64,000 bases of DNA, from positions 1-64,000 of the forward strand of contig NZ_JACJRS010000015.1 of assembly GCF_014697375.1 (NCBI RefSeq). Reading direction: 5' to 3'. The notes under the pieces are model-generated. The model was not told the origin of the DNA, ran no database searches, and saw only the letters and a program-made list of their open reading frames with translations. Positions 37,203-46,207 of the stretch are shown here, one piece after another (the first letter of the stretch is position 1; each line of letters starts with the position of its first letter). The stretch is from Phormidium sp. FACHB-1136 (lineage in GTDB: Bacteria; Cyanobacteriota; Cyanobacteriia; Phormidesmidales; Phormidesmidaceae). Position numbers and translations under genes: made by a program.

Positions 37203-38645
37203 TTACGGTAGGTTGTCGATGGCCTCGGCTTCCTCTGGGGTGGCAACGGAGGAAAACAGCGCACTCTTCGCCGCCCCCAGGGCTTCCGTTAGCACCAGCG
37301 GGAATTCAGCTTCCTGGGATGCCATTTCGACCCGTTGCTTGAGTCGGTTCACCATCCGACGGTTGCGATCCGCCAGGTTGGTTTCCTCGCTAGGATCCTG
37401 GGCAAGGTTAAACAGTTCGGTTTTGGAGGGGATGGTAATTTGCCAAACCAGTTTCCAGTCGCCCTGGTGGACGGCGGCGCGGAAAGGCTCAACATCGTAG
37501 CCTAGGGCTTCGCGGTCGAGGGATTGCCCCTCGGCTAGGGCTGGCCAGATATTTAGCCCATCCAGGGGTTTGGTTTGATTGAGGGATGCCCCAGCCAGGT
37601 TGGCGAGGGTTGGGTACCAATCAATGATGTGCATGGGCTGGTTTGCCACAGATCCAGGTTCGATCCGTCCTGGCCAGTTGGCGAGGGCCACAACGCGAGT
37701 ACCTCCTTCGTAGAGCGATCCCTTGCCGCCACGAAACGGGCCATTATCCGCAGGAATGGTGCCCCCAGAGGTATCCACTTCCCCGGTAACCGCAGCCGAA
37801 CGGGGGCCACCGTTGTCGCTTTGGAAAACAATCAGCGTATTGTCCCGCATTCCACGCCGTTCCAGCGCTGCGACGACCTGGCCAATCTGTTCATCCATAA
37901 CCGTGATCATAGCGGCATAGGCGCGGCGGCTAGGATCCTCGATATTGGCGTATTGTGCCAGAGCCTCCTCCGGGGCTTGGTAGGGGGCGTGGGGCGCAGT
38001 AAAGGCGAGGTACAGGAATAGCGGAGTATTGGCGTCGTGCTCGTCGATCAGCTTCACGGCATCCTGCCCCAACAGCGTGGTGACATAGCCCTCTTCGTTG
38101 ACCAATTCATGGTTGCGGTACCAATCCACCTGGTTGTGGGCGGCGTGGGTAAAGTAGTCGATTTCGCCCAAAATTGGCCCATATTGGTAATCAAACCCCC
38201 GATTTAGAGGCCAGTATTTGAAATCGGCATGGCCCAGGTGCCACTTGCCCACAATGGCGGTTTTGTAGCCCGTTTCCTTCAGCGCCTGGGGCAAGATCCA
38301 TTCATCGGTGGCTAGCCCGTAGGTCGCCGCCGAGGGAATCGCGATGGTCTGCAACCCATAGCGGAAGGGATATCGCCCCGTCATCAGGGCCGCCCGCGAC
38401 GGCGTACACCAGGGATGGGCGTGGTAATGCTCCAACTGGACGCCCGTTTGGGCCAGCCGATCTAGGTTGGGGGTTTTAATATCAGACCCGTGAAACCCAA
38501 CATCCTTCCAGCCCAGGTCATCGGCCATGATGTAGAGAATATTGGGGCGCGGCGGTTCCTGGGCCATCGCCCCTAGGGGCAACCATCCCCGGATTCCCAC
38601 CAAAAGGGCCGCCATAAAAGCGACCAAGAGACTCAATTTTTTCAT
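37203..38645 (-). CDS. Exported type I sulfatase (formylglycine-dependent)
   Basis: The roughly 480-residue enzyme is in the alkaline phosphatase/sulfatase superfamily. It has an N-terminal signal peptide (MKKLSLLVAFMAALLVG ... AMAQ), the metal-binding RPNILYIMADDLGWKDVG, and the formylglycine motif CTPSR in HPWCTPSRAALMTGRYPFRYG; the Cys is oxidised to formylglycine by FGE or anSME, neither of which is in the window. Other sites are VGKWHLGH and SDNGGPR. The family resemblance is to N-acetylgalactosamine-6-sulfatase and arylsulfatase B-type enzymes, which remove sulfate from carbohydrates or aryl esters. I pick Met 38645 (MKKLSLL), with 38654 also possible; GGGAG lies just upstream. It is divergent from the AraC regulator across a 316-base spacer. 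Confidence 0.92.
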   Translation of the reverse strand: MKKLSLLVAFMAALLVGIRGWLPLGAMAQEPPRPNILYIMADDLGWKDVGFHGSDIKTPNLDRLAQTGVQLEHYHAHPWCTPSRAALMTGRYPFRYGLQTIAIPSAATYGLATDEWILPQALKETGYKTAIVGKWHLGHADFKYWPLNRGFDYQYGPILGEIDYFTHAAHNQVDWYRNHELVNEEGYVTTLLGQDAVKLIDEHDANTPLFLYLAFTAPHAPYQAPEEALAQYANIEDPSRRAYAAMITVMDEQIGQVVAALERRGMRDNTLIVFQSDNGGPRSAAVTGEVDTSGGTIPADNGPFRGGKGSLYEGGTRVVALANWPGRIEPGSVANQPMHIIDWYPTLANLAGASLNQTKPLDGLNIWPALAEGQSLDREALGYDVEPFRAAVHQGDWKLVWQITIPSKTELFNLAQDPSEETNLADRNRRMVNRLKQRVEMASQEAEFPLVLTEALGAAKSALFSSVATPEEAEAIDNLP

Positions 38646-38961
38646 GCTAGGCATTACTCCCATTCATCGTCCGTGGCTAGAGGCAAGGGGGCTAGGGCTA
38701 GGTCTAAACCGCACGACACAGCCGAGCAACATTAAACAAAATGAATCCGTGAATTCCTTGAATCCGTGAATTCTTCATACCTTGGCCCTAGGGCACCAGC
38801 GTAGAAGTTCGCTAAAATGATGGCTATCCCAAAATTGCAAGATCACAAAAACGAAACATTAAGAATTATCAAAATCATCACGTATCTCTCTTGGCGGGCC
38901 GTTTTCTCTAGGAGATGCCCGATTACTTGCCCGATTACTTGCCCTATTACTCGACTGAGGC
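38646..38961. other. Divergent promoter region of the sulfatase and AraC genes
   Basis: About 316 bases with no coding sequence. Two adjacent copies of AATCCGTGAATTC lie near 38745-38775, and three 12-base repeats (TGCCCGATTACT) lie at 38916-38951 just before the AraC start. Both sets of repeats are possible operator sites for the AraC-type regulator; promoter boxes were not identified with confidence. Confidence 0.5.
38916..38951. repeat. Three 12-base tandem repeats just before the AraC start codon
   Basis: Two perfect copies of TGCCCGATTACT at 38916-38939 and a third with one change (TGCCCTATTACT) at 38940-38951 end 10 bases before ATG 38962. The spacing puts them where a leader or operator would be. 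Confidence 0.7.
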
Positions 38962-39954
38962 ATGACATCACTGAAGAACTTGGGATCTCAATTGCTGAAC
39001 GATGTCGGCCCTAGCGTTGCATCGCTTTATACCTTTAGAGATATTGATGAACTGGCGGCTTTCTTGCCCGAAGATGTCCGCCTGACGCCCCTGGAGTGTG
39101 AGCCTTTTCGATGTCAGTCTGCCTTCCTCAATCTCGGTGCGGTTCAATTTAGCTTTAATCATGTCAATCGAAACCTCTATGCCACAGGGGGTAAACAGAC
39201 AGGCTTTTTAAGCTTTTCGATGATCCTCCAGGGTGGTGGAAAGTACGGTATTGAAAATAATCGACTGGTCAACGAGGACTATTTGTTTGGCTTTGATCCA
39301 AATCGTAAGGCCGATCTGGTCTTTCCAGGGAATTGCCTCTACTGTGCGGTCTACATTCAACCAGATCTCTTTGACGCCTATGCCCAGGCTATGGATCGCC
39401 TAGATTTGGATGGTAAATTCTTGGCCACCAATTATGCCTATATTGCAGACTCTTTCACTCCTTTACGTTCCTATCTAAGACAGATTTATACCTTACTGAT
39501 TAAACAATCGGGACAGTTGCAAAATCAAGACTTTCAACAAATTATTTTGCAAGACTTTATTCCTTTGTTGATTGCTGCATTGCCCGTTAAATCATCATCC
39601 CAAAATGATGCAAAGTTCCTGCGCCGTTCTTGCTTGGTCAAGCAGGCAAATGACTATATGCAATCCCACCTAGATCAGGTGCTAACGCTTACGGATCTAT
39701 GTCAAGCCCTAGGCACCAGTAGCCGCGCCCTTTGCTATGGGTTTCAGGAAGTGTTTGGCATCAGTCCCATGTCCTACCTAAAAATTCTCCGGTTAAAAGC
39801 CGCTCATCAATTACTCAAAACAGCGCACCCAACTACGATCACGGTTACGGAATCCGCCACTCGCTATGGCTTCTGCCACTTGGGGTATTTTTCCCGCGAC
39901 TACAAACAAATGTTTGGTGAAATACCCTCCGAAACCTTGAAAAAGCACTATTAG
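38962..39954 (+). CDS. AraC-family transcriptional regulator
   Basis: The 330-residue protein has an N-terminal ligand-binding or dimerisation region of the AraC_binding_2 kind (about 1-210) and two helix-turn-helix motifs at the C-terminus (about 230-325), recognised from DYMQSHLDQVLTLTDLCQALG and the second half SATRYGFCHLGYFSRDYKQMFGEIPSE. It is divergent from the secreted sulfatase gene and in the middle of the sulfatase-associated cluster, so it is probably its regulator. The ATG at 38962 has only a weak GAGG upstream. Confidence 0.9.
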   Translation: MTSLKNLGSQLLNDVGPSVASLYTFRDIDELAAFLPEDVRLTPLECEPFRCQSAFLNLGAVQFSFNHVNRNLYATGGKQTGFLSFSMILQGGGKYGIENNRLVNEDYLFGFDPNRKADLVFPGNCLYCAVYIQPDLFDAYAQAMDRLDLDGKFLATNYAYIADSFTPLRSYLRQIYTLLIKQSGQLQNQDFQQIILQDFIPLLIAALPVKSSSQNDAKFLRRSCLVKQANDYMQSHLDQVLTLTDLCQALGTSSRALCYGFQEVFGISPMSYLKILRLKAAHQLLKTAHPTTITVTESATRYGFCHLGYFSRDYKQMFGEIPSETLKKHY

Positions 39955-40065
39955 AATCAGTATTTGTCAGAGATCATGTCAATCCTTTGTGAACCTATAG
40001 CGAATTTCAGATGAACGCGATGTAGGCAAGGAATGTAAGCGCTTGTTTGCAGGGCTAGCTCAGTA

Positions 40066-40094
40066 CTCCCAGGGTTTTTTAAGAACCCTGGGAG
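40066..40094. terminator. Bidirectional stem-loop between AraC and arylsulfatase genes
   Basis: An 11-bp perfect inverted repeat (CTCCCAGGGTT and AACCCTGGGAG) with a seven-base loop (TTTTAAG) lies between the ends of two convergent genes. It can terminate both. Confidence 0.7.
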
Positions 40095-40104
40095 ATGCCG
40101 AGAG

Positions 40105-42474
40105 CTACTGCCGCGCCATGGCCACCCGTAGCCGTTCGTCGGGGGTAATCAAGTGGTCGTGGTCGTCTTTGCCCACATCAAGCTGCACCCAGTGGATCTT
40201 GCCCGTGAACTTGCTGCTGTGGGCGTTGTAGTCGGGGGTGACGGGCGTGCCCGATTCGTAGCCGATGTCAGTGGTTTCATCCGCCGAGAAAATCATCGGC
40301 TGGGTGGCTTCAACCCGTCCGGTGCCCACGGATTGGCCGTCGTAGTAGAGGGTGACGTTGCCCCCCTTGGCGAGGCCACCGCCATCGTAGGCAAATTCCA
40401 TCCGCACTTGGTGCTTGCCCTGGGGAATGGGGGTTGTGGCCTCGGCGTAAAACTCCTGGATACCCAGCACGTTGTAGGCGAACTTAAGCTTGCCCTCCTT
40501 GGTGTAGACGCTCCAGCCACCAAACTTGCCGCCCTGGGCGATGATCACCCCCTCGACGGGTTTGTCCTTCACCTCAATTTCCGCCGTAATCGAAAAGGAC
40601 TTGTTCTTGATGCTGATGACGCTGTTTTCCGACAGGCGGCCCATGCCCGCAAAGAAAATTTGCGAATCGCCCTTCACCAGGGAAGGACGACCAGCGGTGG
40701 CGGGGTCAATACGCTCGGTCTGACGGTCATCCAGGGGCAGCACGTTGTACTTCACGGCTTCGATCAAAAAGAGGCGCTGAAGTTCGTGCAGCTTTTCGGG
40801 CATTTCCGCCGCCAGGTTGTGAAACTGCGTCCAGTCTTTGCTGCCGTCGTAGAGTTCCCACACATCATCGTCAAAGGCGGGCATCTGCTGACCGACCATC
40901 ACCCAGGGGGTGCGGTGCTTGGTGATGGCGCTCCAGCCCTTGTAGTAGATGCCCCGGTTGCCAAACATCTCGAAATATTGGATTTCGTGGCGTTCTGGTG
41001 CGTTGGCATCGTTAAAGCTGTAGGCCATGCTGGTGCCTTCGTAGGGGCTTTGCAGCACGCCGTTCACCATCGTGGGTTCAGGAATGCCAGCGACTTCTAA
41101 CACCGTGGGGGCCACGTCAATCACATGGCTAAACTGGTGTCGCAGGCCGCCTTTCTCCGAAATGGCCTTGGGATAGCGAACAATGGTGCCGTTGCGGGTG
41201 CCGCCCCAGTGGGAAGCCACCTGCTTCGTCCATTGGTAGGGGGTATCCATCGCCCAAGCCCAGCCCACGGCGTAGTGGTTGTAGGAATCTGGCCCGCCAA
41301 AGTCCTCCAGCTTGGACTGCATGAATTCCGGCGTTTCTAGCCCAGCCATGCCGTTGAAGTTGGCCATTTCGTTGAAGGCTCCGTGGATGGTGCCCTCGGC
41401 GGATGCGCCATTGTCACCGATGATCACGTAGATCAGGGTGTCATCGAGAATTTCCAGGTCTTCCAGTGCCGAAATCACCTGCCCCACGGCGTGATCGGTG
41501 TGCTCCAAAAATCCGGCGTAGACCTCCATCTGCCGCTCTAGCACGGGCTTGTAGGCGGCATCCATCTCATCCCAGGCGGGGATTTCGGCATGGCGAGGGG
41601 TGAGTTCGGCATCAGGGCCAATTACACCCAGTTCCTTCTGGCGGGCAAAGGTAATTTCCCGCTGGCGATCCCAGCCGTGGCTAAACTGGCCCTTGTACTT
41701 CTCGATCCATTCCTTGGGCACATGGTGGGGCGCATGGGTGGCACCGGGGGCAAAGTACATAAAGAAGGGCTTGTCGGGCATCAGCGCCTTTTGCTGGCTG
41801 ATCCAACCAATCGCCTTTTCGGCCAAGTCCTCGGTCAGGTGGTAGCCCTCCTCAAAGGTGGCGGGGGGTTCGATGGGGGTGGTGCCTTCGTAAAGGGCTG
41901 GATCCCACTGGTTGTTTTCGCCGCCAATGAAGCCATAGAAATACTCGAAACCGCCGCCCCCGGTGGGCCATGCGTCAAACGGCCCCATGGGCGAACTCTG
42001 CCACACGGGCACCTCGTGGCACTTGCCCAGCATGGCGGTGGAGTAGCCGTTGAGCTTCAGAGTCAGGGCCAGGGGCGCTTTGGTGTTGGGCCGCACGGAA
42101 CATTGCCCCGGTGCCGCCGTAGCCGTTTCGGTGATGTTGCCCATGCCCACGGAATGGTGGTTGCGCCCGGTCAACAACGCTTGACGGGTGGGGGCACAGA
42201 GGGCGGTGGTGTGGAAACGGGTGTACTTCAGCCCTTCCCCCGCCAGTTTCTCGAAGGTGGGGGTATGGCAGGGGCCACCAAAGGCACTAGAGGCCCCAAA
42301 GCCCACATCGTCTAACAGCACCACCAACACGTTGGGGGCATCCGCTGGCGGGCGCAGATCGCGAATGGGGGGATACTTGGTATCTGGATCCTTGGCATCG
42401 TAGGTGGTGATGCCAAAGTGGGTCTGGTCAGGAATGGGCAGAATGTGGCGTGGCACCGGATGGGTTGAAGTCAT
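40105..42474 (-). CDS. AtsA-type arylsulfatase with C-terminal sandwich domain
   Basis: The 789-residue enzyme has the sulfatase core with formylglycine motif CAPTR in TTALCAPTRQALLTGRNHHSVGMG, preceded by PNVLVVLLDDVGFGASSAFGG (metal-binding Asp pair). Other sites are MLGKCHEVP and IIGDNGASAEGTIHGAFNE. After about residue 640 a concanavalin-like domain follows (VKDKPVEGVIIAQGGKFGG, YYDGQSVGTGRV). This length and layout match large bacterial arylsulfatases like AtsA of Pseudomonas. No signal peptide is visible, so it may be cytoplasmic or use a non-Sec route. It is directly downstream of the outer-membrane barrel gene on the same strand. Substrates are probably alkyl or aryl sulfate esters; the exact one is unknown. 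Confidence 0.93.
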   Translation of the reverse strand: MTSTHPVPRHILPIPDQTHFGITTYDAKDPDTKYPPIRDLRPPADAPNVLVVLLDDVGFGASSAFGGPCHTPTFEKLAGEGLKYTRFHTTALCAPTRQALLTGRNHHSVGMGNITETATAAPGQCSVRPNTKAPLALTLKLNGYSTAMLGKCHEVPVWQSSPMGPFDAWPTGGGGFEYFYGFIGGENNQWDPALYEGTTPIEPPATFEEGYHLTEDLAEKAIGWISQQKALMPDKPFFMYFAPGATHAPHHVPKEWIEKYKGQFSHGWDRQREITFARQKELGVIGPDAELTPRHAEIPAWDEMDAAYKPVLERQMEVYAGFLEHTDHAVGQVISALEDLEILDDTLIYVIIGDNGASAEGTIHGAFNEMANFNGMAGLETPEFMQSKLEDFGGPDSYNHYAVGWAWAMDTPYQWTKQVASHWGGTRNGTIVRYPKAISEKGGLRHQFSHVIDVAPTVLEVAGIPEPTMVNGVLQSPYEGTSMAYSFNDANAPERHEIQYFEMFGNRGIYYKGWSAITKHRTPWVMVGQQMPAFDDDVWELYDGSKDWTQFHNLAAEMPEKLHELQRLFLIEAVKYNVLPLDDRQTERIDPATAGRPSLVKGDSQIFFAGMGRLSENSVISIKNKSFSITAEIEVKDKPVEGVIIAQGGKFGGWSVYTKEGKLKFAYNVLGIQEFYAEATTPIPQGKHQVRMEFAYDGGGLAKGGNVTLYYDGQSVGTGRVEATQPMIFSADETTDIGYESGTPVTPDYNAHSSKFTGKIHWVQLDVGKDDHDHLITPDERLRVAMARQ

Positions 42475-42647
42475 GATTCGTGTTCCTTATCGTCGTTTGC
42501 TATTTCAGATTGCGAAACCATGAAACGGAGTGAGATAGACCACCGATTGCATGGGTAGATTCTCCTGATAGAGCAAGGCCAAGCTTTACCGTGGGATGGG
42601 GAGGCCATTGGCAACCCACCCCGTCCGCCTTACCCCAGATCAACTCC

Positions 42648-43946
42648 CTAAAAGCGGAAGCCGATATTGATATAAGGCCCATGCTGATCGATGTTGAGGT
42701 CAACCCGGTCAGTGTTGTAGTCGGTGAAGCCGAAGCGATACCCCGCCCCCAGGGTGGTATCGCCTGAGAACATCCAATCAAGCCCACCCTGAAGGCCGTA
42801 CTGCATCAGCCCCCCAATGCCAAATCCAGAGATCGTGCCCGTTCCGACTAGGGCGAACTTAGGGTTGGCATTCCACCGCACCCGACCGCCAATCAGCGGC
42901 GATACGACGGTGCGGCTGTCGTTAAACTGGCCCGAACCACCCAAATTGGTGCTCAAACCGAGCCGGGTATTCACTTGGGTTAAACTCAGACCACCCAACA
43001 CATCAAACACAAAGGGGCCTAGATCGTATTCTGAACGGATGCCCTCTGGATTCACTCGCGCTGGGTCGTAAAAGCGATAGCTGCCAGCCAGGTCGGCTCG
43101 CATGAGTTGGGTTGTTAAGGCTGCATTGATTTGGGCGGGAATAAAGTTCGCTAACCCCGGAAACCGCACATCCCTGTCCACAGTACTCTCAGTGGACAGG
43201 GAAACGTAGTCGAAGTTGGATAGAATCCCAAGCTTATAATTCGGGTTCCAGGCTTCAAAGCCACTGAAGAGGGCGAAGTTTAAGTTATTGCGTAGCGCCG
43301 TTCTAATTTGGTTGGGTTCCAGGTCAAAGTTGATACCTCCTCCGGAACCGCCCTGGTTACTGTTCAGGTTATTAAAGTTGGCTGAACCCGAAATGCTAAA
43401 GGGAATATAGATATAGGGCGTAAGCAAAAAGTGCCACTTATCCGAAGGGGAGGATTCTGCGGTCGTCTGGGCCACATCAAGGGGCTGGTCGAGGGGCGTT
43501 GGCAGCAGATCCTCGCTCACGAGGGAAGCCTCCGTCCGTTGCAGATCGCGACTGCTGGTTGAGAGCGGCAGCCAGGGATCCTCTGTCAATCGGGGATCCG
43601 CCCCTTGGGCCTCGTTACTGAGGTCAGAATTCGGAGTGGCCTCAGGATTGACGGACTCCCCAGCGGTTGCATCAGCCGTCTGGGCCGATTCAGCAACCTG
43701 GGTCTCCGGTGACATTACGTCCGCAGAGACGACAGCAGGTGACTCATCCTCAGGCATTCCCTCAGACAATTCCGCCGCTATTCCCTCAGCAACCTCGGTC
43801 TCAGGCACCGATTCCACGACCTCTGGCCATGGTTCCAGGCTTGTAGGTTGGTCGTTGATCTCCTCCAGGGAGGGGAGAGCGCTGGCTGAGGTGGGCAGCA
43901 GTGCGATGGCGGCAGCGAAGCCGATAATTGGGGTGAGATGGGTCAT
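42648..43946 (-). CDS. Outer-membrane beta-barrel protein
   Basis: The protein of about 432 residues has a signal peptide (MTHLTPIIGFAAAIALLPTSASA), a long acidic and Glu/Ala/Ser-rich N-terminal region (about 25-170), then amphipathic beta strands (WHFLLTPYIYIPFSISGSANFNN, FALVGTGTISGFGIGGLMQYG, LGAGYRFGFTDYNTD) ending in ...INIGFRF, the terminal aromatic signature of outer-membrane barrels. I choose Met 43946; the longer frame reaches into the upstream gene. It may serve as a porin or surface channel for the sulfated substrate, but substrate specificity is not readable. Its neighbours are a Spy-like protein upstream and the arylsulfatase downstream. Confidence 0.82.
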   Translation of the reverse strand: MTHLTPIIGFAAAIALLPTSASALPSLEEINDQPTSLEPWPEVVESVPETEVAEGIAAELSEGMPEDESPAVVSADVMSPETQVAESAQTADATAGESVNPEATPNSDLSNEAQGADPRLTEDPWLPLSTSSRDLQRTEASLVSEDLLPTPLDQPLDVAQTTAESSPSDKWHFLLTPYIYIPFSISGSANFNNLNSNQGGSGGGINFDLEPNQIRTALRNNLNFALFSGFEAWNPNYKLGILSNFDYVSLSTESTVDRDVRFPGLANFIPAQINAALTTQLMRADLAGSYRFYDPARVNPEGIRSEYDLGPFVFDVLGGLSLTQVNTRLGLSTNLGGSGQFNDSRTVVSPLIGGRVRWNANPKFALVGTGTISGFGIGGLMQYGLQGGLDWMFSGDTTLGAGYRFGFTDYNTDRVDLNIDQHGPYINIGFRF

Positions 43947-43965
43947 GGTTGGGGTTCCTATCGGC

Positions 43966-44586
43966 CTAGTCAGAAAAGCGAACATCAATGATTTGGCCGC
44001 TGCGGTCTAGGGCCAAATCCAGTTGTTCTGCACCCCGATCTAGCTGCACTTCGCTCGGCATTTCTACCATCACTTCCCAGCCATCGGCCCACAGTTCGTC
44101 CAGCACGGTGTTGATATCTTGGCCGATCAAATTTTCGGGAAAAACCGCCATGGGTTCGGCGGGGGCAAGGCCCAGGTAGGCCCGCACATAGTCGTTGATG
44201 ACCTGGCGCTGATCTAAATTCAGCACAGATCGCAGGGCTAGATTGCGCTCGAAAACTACGGTATCGAGGGCTTGCCGGGTGGTCAGCACTTGGTCATGGG
44301 CATCGCTGAGGGCGAGGTCTGCGGTGGTGGGCACCAGCAGGTTATTCATCATCTCTAGGGCGGCTAGATAGTTGGCCGTGGCCTCGGCAATCTGCGGCTC
44401 GTAGGCATCAAAAATGGCCTCCATCTGCGCCGCCTGATCATCCGTGAGGTCGTCTACATCCAGATCTTCCGTAGATTGGGGTTGGGTTTCGGCGGGGGCG
44501 GAGGTGGTCTGGGCCAAGGCCGAGGACGAAACACCCATTACACAACAGGCCGATACCAACAAACCAGAAAAAAGCGTCTTCAACAC
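43966..44586 (-). CDS. Spy/CpxP-like periplasmic protein
   Basis: The 206-residue protein has a signal peptide (MLKTLFSGLLVSACCVMGVSSSALAQ) and a helical domain with the pattern LTDDQAAQMEAIF and LNLDQRQVINDYV, the repeated LTxxQ-type motif of Spy/CpxP chaperone-like proteins. A C-terminal segment of about 60 residues (LIGQDINTVLDELWADGWEVMVEM) is outside this and might bind a partner. It is first in the minus-strand segment that continues to the outer-membrane barrel (20 bases away). The role could be stress buffering in the periplasm. Confidence 0.72.
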   Translation of the reverse strand: MLKTLFSGLLVSACCVMGVSSSALAQTTSAPAETQPQSTEDLDVDDLTDDQAAQMEAIFDAYEPQIAEATANYLAALEMMNNLLVPTTADLALSDAHDQVLTTRQALDTVVFERNLALRSVLNLDQRQVINDYVRAYLGLAPAEPMAVFPENLIGQDINTVLDELWADGWEVMVEMPSEVQLDRGAEQLDLALDRSGQIIDVRFSD

Positions 44587-44903
44587 CGTATTTAGTCCTT
44601 TTTGAATGCTTCGTGATGCAAAATGTTCGCTTAGGCTATAGCAGTTATTGGTTGAGTGAGGTACAAATTTCGGGGCTTCAGATCCCCCCAGGTTCTATCG
44701 GTCGTCGATTTACCTGATTACTCCCCTTCATAAGCTGCTGGTTATACACATCGTGTTTTATGCCGTACGTCCTTGGAGATCCCCCTAAATCCCCCTTAGA
44801 AAGGGGGACTTTGAACCCGATCCCCCTCTTTTTAAGAGGGGCTTTGAATCCGATTTCCCCCTTTTCAAGGGGGGCTAGGGGGGATCAATCCCAGGAAACC
44901 CCA
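44587..44903. other. Intergenic region with hairpin repeat
   Basis: No coding sequence. The second half is the nested hairpin repeat at 44778-44886. The first half is AT-rich and should contain the promoter of the Spy-like gene. Confidence 0.5.
44778..44886. repeat. Nested-hairpin intergenic repeat, MITE-like
   Basis: The 109-base block has an outer inverted pair GATCCCCCTA (44778-44787) and TAGGGGGGATC (44876-44886). Between them are three smaller hairpins: CCCCCTT-AAGGGGG, CCCCTCTT-AAGAGGGG and CCCCCTT-AAGGGGG. The wording GGGGGACTTTGA recurs in variants and is one I know from a very common cyanobacterial intergenic repeat. It lies at the 3' end of the BASS-transporter gene, so it may also act as its terminator. 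Confidence 0.75.
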
Positions 44904-45809
44904 CTACTCCAGCCCCGGCGTCATCTCAGAGGGTGGGGCCGCTTTGGCCAACTGTTTTTGGTAGAGACGCACGTAGATTTTGCTGGCAATGGCCGTCATC
45001 ACCGCGTAGGCGGCAATGGTGACTAAAATTTCGTGGGCCACATTGGGGAAATTCAGCGTAATCAGGGCAATCGCCAACCCGGCATTGCGGCTGGCCGTCG
45101 CCTGGGCAATGGTTTGCCGAGTAAAGGGATCTGGCCCGCCCAGGTAGTGCCCCGCCACCAAGGCCGCCGCCGCCATCAGCACCCCCGCCAAAATGGGCAG
45201 TGGCCCCGCTTTCAGCACCATGGCCAACCCAATGGCCAGCACCACTACCACCACACCCACCAGCATCGCCGAGCTAATGCGGTTGAGGGGTTCGGCAAAT
45301 TCCTCAGCAAAATCGGGCAACCACTGCCGAATCGCCGCCCCACCAATCAGCGGAATCCCTTGCACCATGAGGATCTGTCGCCCCACCACCGCCACCGACG
45401 CCGAGGCATCATTGGGATACAGGGCCGCCAGAATGGCCAACCACAGCGGCACCAGCACAACGGCCAACAGCGCCATCGTGGCCTGAAAACTGCCTGCGAG
45501 TTCCGGATCGCCCGCCCCCTTCAGCATCTTGCGGTAGGTAAAGGGCGCACCAGGGATGATCGCCATCGCCCCAATGCCCGCCCGCACCTCAAAGGATAGG
45601 GGCAGCACCCAAACCAAAACCATGGCCGCCACGGGCACGACGACAAAGGCCGCAATCACCGAGCGCACCAGCAAACCGGGCTGTCGCCAGAGCCGCGCCA
45701 TACCGCTAAACCCCAGCACCAAACCCATGGACAACAGCGTGGCGAACACCGCTAGCTGAGCAAAGCTACTTAACAATTCTTTGATATTAAAAGCACCATC
45801 CACGGGCAA
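44904..45809 (-). CDS. BASS-family transporter (bile acid:sodium symporter type)
   Basis: The 301-residue protein is very hydrophobic with about nine transmembrane segments (FAQLAVFATLLSMGLVLGF, SVIAAFVVVPVAAMVLVWVLP and others) and has features of the BASS/SBF superfamily: ATLLSMGLVLGFSG in the first segment and the ATASRNAGLAIALITLNF block in the second half. BASS proteins carry organic anions including sulfated or sulfonated compounds and 2-keto acids; no substrate can be assigned. Its position next to sulfatases, with an AraC gene divergent upstream, suggests an organic sulfate ester or the product of its cleavage. Confidence 0.82.
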   Translation of the reverse strand: MPVDGAFNIKELLSSFAQLAVFATLLSMGLVLGFSGMARLWRQPGLLVRSVIAAFVVVPVAAMVLVWVLPLSFEVRAGIGAMAIIPGAPFTYRKMLKGAGDPELAGSFQATMALLAVVLVPLWLAILAALYPNDASASVAVVGRQILMVQGIPLIGGAAIRQWLPDFAEEFAEPLNRISSAMLVGVVVVVLAIGLAMVLKAGPLPILAGVLMAAAALVAGHYLGGPDPFTRQTIAQATASRNAGLAIALITLNFPNVAHEILVTIAAYAVMTAIASKIYVRLYQKQLAKAAPPSEMTPGLE

Positions 45810-46207
45810 ACCGCCTATTTAAAAGAGGGATTAAAAAAGCCTATCAATGTAAAGAAAGATGTATCTTAATGGCGTTTTTCAGGATTTTAAACGTCAGGAA
45901 CCGTCAACTCCTGAGGCGCAAAACGCTCAGCAGACGACCCTTAATATGGATAACCTTAGAAATATCACCCTACCCCCTTGTCTGACTTGTCATTTTGCGC
46001 CAATATCCGAAAGATAATCTTAAGAAATGGAGGGTGCCGACCCACGATTAAGATACCTCTGCCCAATCAACTCCTGGGCAAAGCCCCAAGCTCCAAGACA
46101 CGCTCGTCTAAAACCGGAACTGACCGCAAGCAGGGCATTTCTACCGATCAACCTGACCTCTAGCGATCTAAAAGTATTGCTGCAAAACTATTCAGTAATA
46201 TTGCCCT
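45810..46207. other. Divergent promoter region of BASS transporter and second AraC gene
   Basis: About 400 bases, AT-rich near 45810-45990. No credible coding sequence was seen. It should carry the promoters for the divergent BASS transporter and AraC genes; I found no clean palindromic operator. Confidence 0.4.

Noticed and set aside
38817-39014. 65-residue frame encoding PITCPITCPIT from the 12-base repeats
   Set aside because: Its periodicity is a consequence of the tandem repeat; it overlaps the AraC gene in another frame.
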